Assembly (NCBI GenBank): GCA_903900155.1
Contig: CAIUMD010000026.1
Coordinates: 1-36,181, forward strand
From: an uncultured Caulobacterales bacterium
Lineage (GTDB): Bacteria; Pseudomonadota; Alphaproteobacteria; Caulobacterales; Caulobacteraceae
DNA length: 36,181 nt
Direction: 5' to 3'
The notes beneath the pieces were generated by a model. That model did not search any database, had not been told where the DNA came from, and saw only the letters and a program-made list of their open reading frames with translations. The stretch's first letter is position 1, and the number at the start of each line of letters is the position of its first letter. This document shows positions 31,932-36,181 of the stretch, piece after piece. Made by a program: the position numbers and the translations under genes.

Positions 31932-33806
31932 TTAGACCAAGAAGACCCCGTCGCCCGGGTCCTTGGCGTACAGCGCCTCCACCCGGTCGTGGCGGCGCTC
32001 CAGCGTGCAGCGTTGGTTGACGTAGCCCTTGTCGGTGATCTCGCCCGCGTCGATCGAGGGCGGCTCGGTCAGGAGGGTGAAGCGGCCAACCCGCCGCGAC
32101 GAGCCGCCGGCCGCCGCGTTGAAGGCGGCGAACCGCTCCCGCAGGATCGCCGCCAGCTTGTCCAGCGGCGCGCCCGGCCCCGGATCGGCGACCAGGGCCG
32201 CCAGCCCCGCCGGCGAAGGCCACAGCATCGCGCCGATGAACGGCTTGTCCTGGCCGGTGATCACCGCGTCGTGGATGTAGGGACTGCAGGCCGCAACGAT
32301 GTCGGGCCGCAGCACGCCGACGCTGACCCAGGCGCCGCTGTCCAGCTTGAAGTCCTCGGTCACCCGGCCGTCGAAGACCAGGCCCTTGGCCGGGTCGTCC
32401 GGATCGACGAACCGCGCCGCGTCGCCCAGCTTGTAGAAGCCTTCTTCGTCGAAAGCCGCCGCCGTGCGCTCGGGATCCTTGTGGTAGCCGGCCGCCACGG
32501 TCGGCCCCTTGACCCGGACCTCGTACTTGCCGCCGCTGGGGGCCAGTTTCAGCTGGATGCCCGGCAGCGGCAGGCCGACCAGCCCGACCCGCTCGGTGAT
32601 CCAGTGGGTGACGGTGATGCCTTGCGTTTCCGTCGCGCCGTACATCGTCGTCAGCGGAATGCGCTGCCCCGTCTCGGCCACGGCCAAGGCCTGCATCCGA
32701 TTGTAGACGTCGTTGCTGAGCGTCGCGCCGCCATAGCCCATATAGCGCAGGTTCTTGAAGAACGAGGCCCGCAGCGCCGGGTCGTTCTCCATCGCCTCGG
32801 CCAGCATCGAGAAGGCGATCGGGGCCGAGCCGAACACGATCGGCGAGACCTCGTACAGGTTCTTGATCGTCGTCTCGAACAGGCCCGGCAGCGGCTTGCC
32901 CTCGTCGATATGCAGCGTGCCGCCGGCCCAGAGCACGCCGTTGAAGCCGATATTGCCCGCCGAGATGTGGCTCCAGGGCATCCACTCGAGGCTCTGCGGA
33001 ACCTCGTCGGTGGGTTCGTCGGTGCGGATGCCCTCCTGGCCCGCGATGACGCCGGCCATCATGCCGTGGGTCTGGGGCACGGCCTTGGGCAGGCCGGTCG
33101 AGCCGGAGGTGAAGAGGTACTTGGCCACGGTCGAGGGGCCGACGCTCTCCAGCGCCGCCGCCACGGCCGGAGTCGGCTGCGTCCCGGCGACCTCGGCGAA
33201 CGGGATCGCGCCGTCCCCTTCTCCATTTGGGCCGTCCAGCGTGATCACCGCGATGGTCGGGTCCAGGGCCTTCAGCGTCTCCAGCGCCTTGGCGAACAGG
33301 GCGCCGTTCTGGGCGAAGACGACGCGCGGGGCGACCTTGTCGAAACAGTGCTTGAGCTTGGCGTGGTCGGTCGAGATCAGGCTGTAGGCCGGGCTGATCG
33401 GCGCGGCCGGGACGCCGGCGGCATAGGCGCCCAGGGTCATCAGGGCGTGCTCGATCGAGTTGCCCGACAGGATCATGACGCTGTCTTCGGCCTTGAGACC
33501 CCGGTCCAGTAGCCACTGGGCGACACCTTCGACCGCCCGCAGCGCTTCGCCATAGGTGACGCCGCGCCAGGGGCCGTGACCGGGCTCGCGCTGCTTGATG
33601 TAGGGCCGGTCCGGATGCTCGGCGGCCTTGCGGGCAATCAGGTGGGCGATCGAGCGGGGGCCCTCGCCCGGCGCGTGGTTGGAGGTGATGACGATCGAGC
33701 CGTCCGGCCGCCGCTCGACGCTGACGTCGGGCCCTTTCATGGCCAGGGGCTTGAACGGAACGCTGGACACGTCGCGCGAGGGCGACGCGCCGTCTGGCGG
33801 CGACAT
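31932..33806 (-). CDS. fcs: Feruloyl-CoA synthetase (AMP-forming acyl-CoA ligase)
   Basis: A 624-residue member of the acyl-adenylate family that activates ferulate, caffeate or coumarate as the CoA thioester, the entry to plant phenolic breakdown. The ATP motif TSGSTGLPK lies at 233-241. The second motif is YGATET (in TTMYGATETQGI), and the KLGDAARFVD / GRVTEDFKL block carries the hinge and adenylate Asp. The feruloyl-CoA synthetase branch shows in the opening MKGPDVSVERRPDGSIVITSNH and the long C-terminal part. gagggag 7 nt upstream is a strong ribosome site. No hydratase/aldolase is in the window, so the rest of the pathway must lie elsewhere. Confidence 0.88.
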   Translation of the reverse strand: MSPPDGASPSRDVSSVPFKPLAMKGPDVSVERRPDGSIVITSNHAPGEGPRSIAHLIARKAAEHPDRPYIKQREPGHGPWRGVTYGEALRAVEGVAQWLLDRGLKAEDSVMILSGNSIEHALMTLGAYAAGVPAAPISPAYSLISTDHAKLKHCFDKVAPRVVFAQNGALFAKALETLKALDPTIAVITLDGPNGEGDGAIPFAEVAGTQPTPAVAAALESVGPSTVAKYLFTSGSTGLPKAVPQTHGMMAGVIAGQEGIRTDEPTDEVPQSLEWMPWSHISAGNIGFNGVLWAGGTLHIDEGKPLPGLFETTIKNLYEVSPIVFGSAPIAFSMLAEAMENDPALRASFFKNLRYMGYGGATLSNDVYNRMQALAVAETGQRIPLTTMYGATETQGITVTHWITERVGLVGLPLPGIQLKLAPSGGKYEVRVKGPTVAAGYHKDPERTAAAFDEEGFYKLGDAARFVDPDDPAKGLVFDGRVTEDFKLDSGAWVSVGVLRPDIVAACSPYIHDAVITGQDKPFIGAMLWPSPAGLAALVADPGPGAPLDKLAAILRERFAAFNAAAGGSSRRVGRFTLLTEPPSIDAGEITDKGYVNQRCTLERRHDRVEALYAKDPGDGVFLV

Positions 33807-33822
33807 GGTCTCACTCCCTCAG

Positions 33823-33848
33823 GTTATCGTTGTTATCCTGACGGTAAC
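33823..33848. promoter_or_regulatory. Imperfect palindrome upstream of the CoA ligase gene
   Basis: gttatcctgacggtaac (33832-33848) is an imperfect 17-bp palindrome (gtta...taac ends), with a further gttatc directly before it (33823-33828). It is 26 bp upstream of the start codon, so it would overlap the promoter or leader. MarR-family regulators of phenolic CoA ligases bind such sites, but this is only a candidate. Confidence 0.4.
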
Positions 33849-33890
33849 GGAAACCGACCGCGCGGCAAGGTTGCCCTTCGGGGAAGGCTC

Positions 33891-34106
33891 TTAAGCCTTC
33901 CGCCGCTTCCGAGCCGCCTTGGCCGCCGCCTCGGCCTGCGTCACCTGGGCGCTGAAGGCCTCCAGGTCGACGCCGAACCGCTGGCCGCAAGCCGGGCAGT
34001 CGAGCACCGGCAGCATGCGCACCGCCTCGATCGCCGCCTTCGCGGTCCCGCCACAGGTCGGGCAGGGAAATTCCAGCTCTACGTCGCCAACGTCAACGCC
34101 CGCCAT
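33891..34106 (-). CDS. Small zinc-ribbon protein
   Basis: A 71-residue protein with CPTCGG (about 15-20) and CPACGQ (about 40-45), two CxxC pairs that make a zinc ribbon, and a basic Lys/Arg-rich C-terminus (KAARKRRKA). The family is unknown to me. I use ATG 34106, which has ggag about 10 nt upstream. It lies between the CoA ligase and methyltransferase genes, 100 bp from the latter, on the same strand, so cotranscription is possible. Confidence 0.78.
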   Translation of the reverse strand: MAGVDVGDVELEFPCPTCGGTAKAAIEAVRMLPVLDCPACGQRFGVDLEAFSAQVTQAEAAAKAARKRRKA

Positions 34107-34206
34107 CCGGTCGCTCCGCCGATCCTCGTCACCGACTCGCGAGGAGATCATGCAAACGATGACAGGGCGATGGCAGGTCCACCCTGCGGCAGGTTGTCTC
34201 TCCCTC

Positions 34207-35754
34207 CTAAGCGACCCCAAGCCCGCGCCAGCACGGCAGCTCGACCTCGGCGAAGGATCGCGCCTGGGCCTCCAGCGCCGTCCGCACCGCCTCGGGCGAC
34301 AGCGGCGCGCCGCCGGAGACCAGGGTCTGTCCCTGCCTCGCCAGCACGTCGGCCGCATGACGCGCCCAGTCCTCGGGCCCGCCGCCCGCCTGCCCCCCCT
34401 CTTGCTGCAGGGCCAGCCAGAACAGCTGGTCGAAGCGCGAGGCGTTCAGCGCGCCGCCCGTCACCGGCGAGGCCAGAACCCCCAAGTCCCCCGCCTCGGC
34501 GGCGCGCCGGGCCAGCTCCAGGTTCAGCGCCCGCGCCGTCCCCGCCGAGCGCGTCGCCGTCTCGGCGCCTTGCGCCGGCAGCACCGCGCCCTGGCTCATC
34601 AGCGCCACCACCGCCTGGGTCAGGTCCGGGAACGGCGCGTCGGCCGGCAGCAACGCCTCCAGCTCACCCAGCGACCGCGGCTGGTGGTCGCCCAGCACGT
34701 CGTAGAGGACATCGTAGACCAGCCCCTCCAGCGTCGTCTCGGCATAGACCCCGGTGGTCTTGGCCGGTCGCTGGCGGACCGGCTTGGCCAGCACCACGCG
34801 CTGGTCGCGCAGGGCGCGGCGCTGGTCGCCAGGGTTCAGCGTCTGGGCCCCGCGCAGCCAGTAGTCGCGGCGGAACTGGGCCTGCACCGCCACGTCGCGG
34901 AAGGTCTCGCGCAGCGACGGATCGGGCAGCTCGGCCAGGAAGCCCAGCATGTCCGGCGACAGGTTCAGCCCGTCGATATGGTCGGCCATCCAGGCCGAGG
35001 CCCCGAACGACAGCTTGGCGCTCGCCAGCCGCTGCTCCAGCTCGGCGAACCACATCGGCTGCCAATGGCCGCCCAGATATTCGTGGACCAGATAGGTGCG
35101 GTCCTGGCTCATCAGCCCGTTCAGCCGGTCGACCACGCCGGGCACCAGCCGGGCATAGGCCGGGTCCAGGGCGAAGAACCGCTGCAGGGTCGACAGGGCC
35201 GCGCCGGCATTGGCCTGGGGCCCCTGGGCCGGGACGCCCATCAGGTCGACATGGCGCTTCATCAGGTGGCGCAGCGGCGCGACCGTCGCCCAGCCGGGCA
35301 TGGCGTTGTAGGTGATGTAGACGACGCCGCCCGGCTTCAGCTTGCGGCGCAGGAAGGCCACAATCTGGTTCCGCGCCTCGTCGCCGACCCAGCTCCAGAT
35401 GCCGTGCAGGGCGATGAAGTCGAAGTCCGGCAGGTCCGGTCGAGCGGCGAATTCCTCGAACGAGTCGTCCGTGAAATGCGCTGCAGCGCCGCTGGCGGCG
35501 ACCAGATCCCGCGCGAACACCGCCTGGGCCGGGGCGAAGTCGCAGCCCCACCATTCGATATCGGCCTGGGCCGCCGCGTGCACCGCCGCCGAGCAGCCCT
35601 GACCAAATCCCAGTTCGCAGGCCGTCTCGATCTTGGGCGCCCGCACGCCCTTCAGCAGCAGCGGCAGGGCGGCGCGGACCGGGTTCAGCTCCGGATAGGT
35701 GTGGTAGGTGTAGCCCGTCTCGACCGCATAGCCGCCGCTCCAGTCCGCGCTCAT
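34207..35754 (-). CDS. SAM-dependent methyltransferase with regulatory domain
   Basis: A 515-residue class I methyltransferase. The SAM pocket is ACELGFGQGCSA (about 45-56), with the acidic strand WWGCDFAPAQA and a later DFDFIALHGIWSWVGDEARNQIV. The segment about 215-300 matches the PF10119 methyltransferase regulatory domain (FFALDPAYARLVPGVVDRL, YLVHEYLGGHWQPMWFAELEQ). The C-terminal 200 residues form a helical domain. Substrate unknown; members with this pairing methylate sugars, lipids or proteins. The ATG 35754 has ggagagg 5-6 nt upstream. The frame stays open a further 140 codons upstream, but that part shows no coding character. Confidence 0.9.
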   Translation of the reverse strand: MSADWSGGYAVETGYTYHTYPELNPVRAALPLLLKGVRAPKIETACELGFGQGCSAAVHAAAQADIEWWGCDFAPAQAVFARDLVAASGAAAHFTDDSFEEFAARPDLPDFDFIALHGIWSWVGDEARNQIVAFLRRKLKPGGVVYITYNAMPGWATVAPLRHLMKRHVDLMGVPAQGPQANAGAALSTLQRFFALDPAYARLVPGVVDRLNGLMSQDRTYLVHEYLGGHWQPMWFAELEQRLASAKLSFGASAWMADHIDGLNLSPDMLGFLAELPDPSLRETFRDVAVQAQFRRDYWLRGAQTLNPGDQRRALRDQRVVLAKPVRQRPAKTTGVYAETTLEGLVYDVLYDVLGDHQPRSLGELEALLPADAPFPDLTQAVVALMSQGAVLPAQGAETATRSAGTARALNLELARRAAEAGDLGVLASPVTGGALNASRFDQLFWLALQQEGGQAGGGPEDWARHAADVLARQGQTLVSGGAPLSPEAVRTALEAQARSFAEVELPCWRGLGVA

Positions 35755-36181
35755 GAAACCTCTCCGCGAGTCAGTCGGGCGACCGTGGGCTGGCAGGGTC
35801 GCAAGGGCAAGCGTTCTCGGCTTCACGCGGCATTGGCCGCTGAAGGTTGGAAGGGACTGCGGAGCGCCGGGCCACGCCCGGAGTGTGTGAGTTAAGTACC
35901 GTTTCGACGAAGCCAGAGCGCTCCGCGCAGCCGTTATCCGAAAGCCTTCGGGGCGCGGGGTGTTAGCCCGCTCCCGAACGCGCCTTCGACGGGCGGAGAG
36001 GCCGGCTAAGCCTCGTCCGGACCGCACGAGCGATTTCAGCCCGTGCCTGTAGCGCCTGCCAGCCCGCGCCCGACGTCGTTTCTGTGTTCCAGGGTCGACT
36101 ACCTCGGGGAAGGACGCGGTTGCGGAGTCGCCCCCACACTGGCGAGCGCGACCCGCTCGACCACACCCGACAGCCGTCACG
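35755..36181. other. Gene-free, hairpin-rich region at the right edge
   Basis: No credible protein is seen in 427 bases. It has strong pairing potential: cttca(c)gcggc-attg-gccgctgaag (35821-35845); ccgggc-cac-gcccgg (35867-35881), enclosed by the longer stem of 35857-35867 (ctgcggagcgc) with 35918-35930; and gcacg/cgtgc around 36026-36048. A cgt-ttcg-acg tetraloop (about 35900-35909) sits inside. Possible meanings are a structured RNA or a long leader for the methyltransferase. I looked for RNase P, tmRNA, 4.5S RNA and tRNA hallmarks and found none. The methyltransferase promoter must lie here. Confidence 0.45.

Noticed and set aside
35790..35812. Sigma-54 promoter-like tggcagggtcgca
   Set aside because: GG and GC elements are 7 rather than 10 bases apart.
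35755..36180. Upstream extension of the methyltransferase frame to the window end
   Set aside because: The sequence before ATG 35754 is Arg/Gly-rich and lacks coding character, whereas 35754 has a strong ribosome site.
35850..36181. RNase P, tmRNA, 4.5S or tRNA gene at the right edge
   Set aside because: None of the invariant words (such as gaggaaagtcc, a readable tag peptide or GTTCGA T-loop) is present on either strand.
1..36181. CRISPR array, insertion sequence, prophage or integron
   Set aside because: No regularly spaced repeats, transposase, integrase or phage structural genes; the repeats seen are short intergenic palindromes.

Overview
The window reads as a high-GC alphaproteobacterial chromosome segment, almost certainly Caulobacter or a very close relative. 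The two strongest markers are tacA (4576-6045), the sigma-54 activator of stalk development with phospho-acceptor D54, and gapR (7833-8102), the 89-residue supercoil-sensing chromatin protein. Two TonB-dependent receptors, an ECF/FecR surface-signalling cassette and GC-rich intergenic palindromes fit the same group. From memory, tacA and gapR are CC_3315 and CC_3319 in C. vibrioides, so the gene order here looks like that conserved region; I could not check this. Bases 1-17 are not genomic: they match the 3' end of the Illumina TruSeq adapter, so the left edge is an untrimmed contig end.

Layout. 91-4425 (minus) is a compact run reading leftward: an MmcQ/YjbR protein, a membrane protein, an M3 oligoendopeptidase (coupled by an ATGA overlap) and an ABC1/UbiB-type kinase, with a palindromic repeat between the last two. 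tacA is divergent from this run. 6154-7783 holds a 28/29 inverted repeat, a winged-helix-like protein, a broken membrane-protein gene and a small basic protein. 7833-9811 (minus) contains rpmJ (41 residues), a HAD hydrolase, a 3-hydroxyisobutyrate-dehydrogenase-family reductase and gapR, with a good promoter in front of rpmJ. Then come a lytic transglycosylase, an aldose epimerase and a YcaQ/AlkX-type DNA glycosylase.

13462-18024 is the most interesting signalling unit. It contains an OmpR-type response regulator, an exported LysM + FecR-domain protein and a CHASE2-PAS histidine kinase, in one overlapping operon preceded by a tandem 10-bp repeat of the kind OmpR-family proteins bind. 19070-23138 is a second FecR-based system: ECF sigma factor, membrane FecR anti-sigma factor and a TonB-dependent receptor with an N-terminal STN signalling domain. 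That receptor's signal peptide and STN domain are readable only if translation starts at a CTG, because no ATG, GTG or TTG precedes them.

23271-36181 is accessory metabolism: a WaaE-like glycosyltransferase with a polysaccharide-deacetylase-like partner, a 41-residue hydrophobic protein, SelO, a second TonB-dependent receptor with a textbook terminator, a membrane M28 peptidase, a feruloyl-CoA synthetase, a small zinc-ribbon protein and a SAM methyltransferase with a regulatory domain. The last 427 bases hold no gene I recognise but contain several strong hairpins and could encode a structured RNA.
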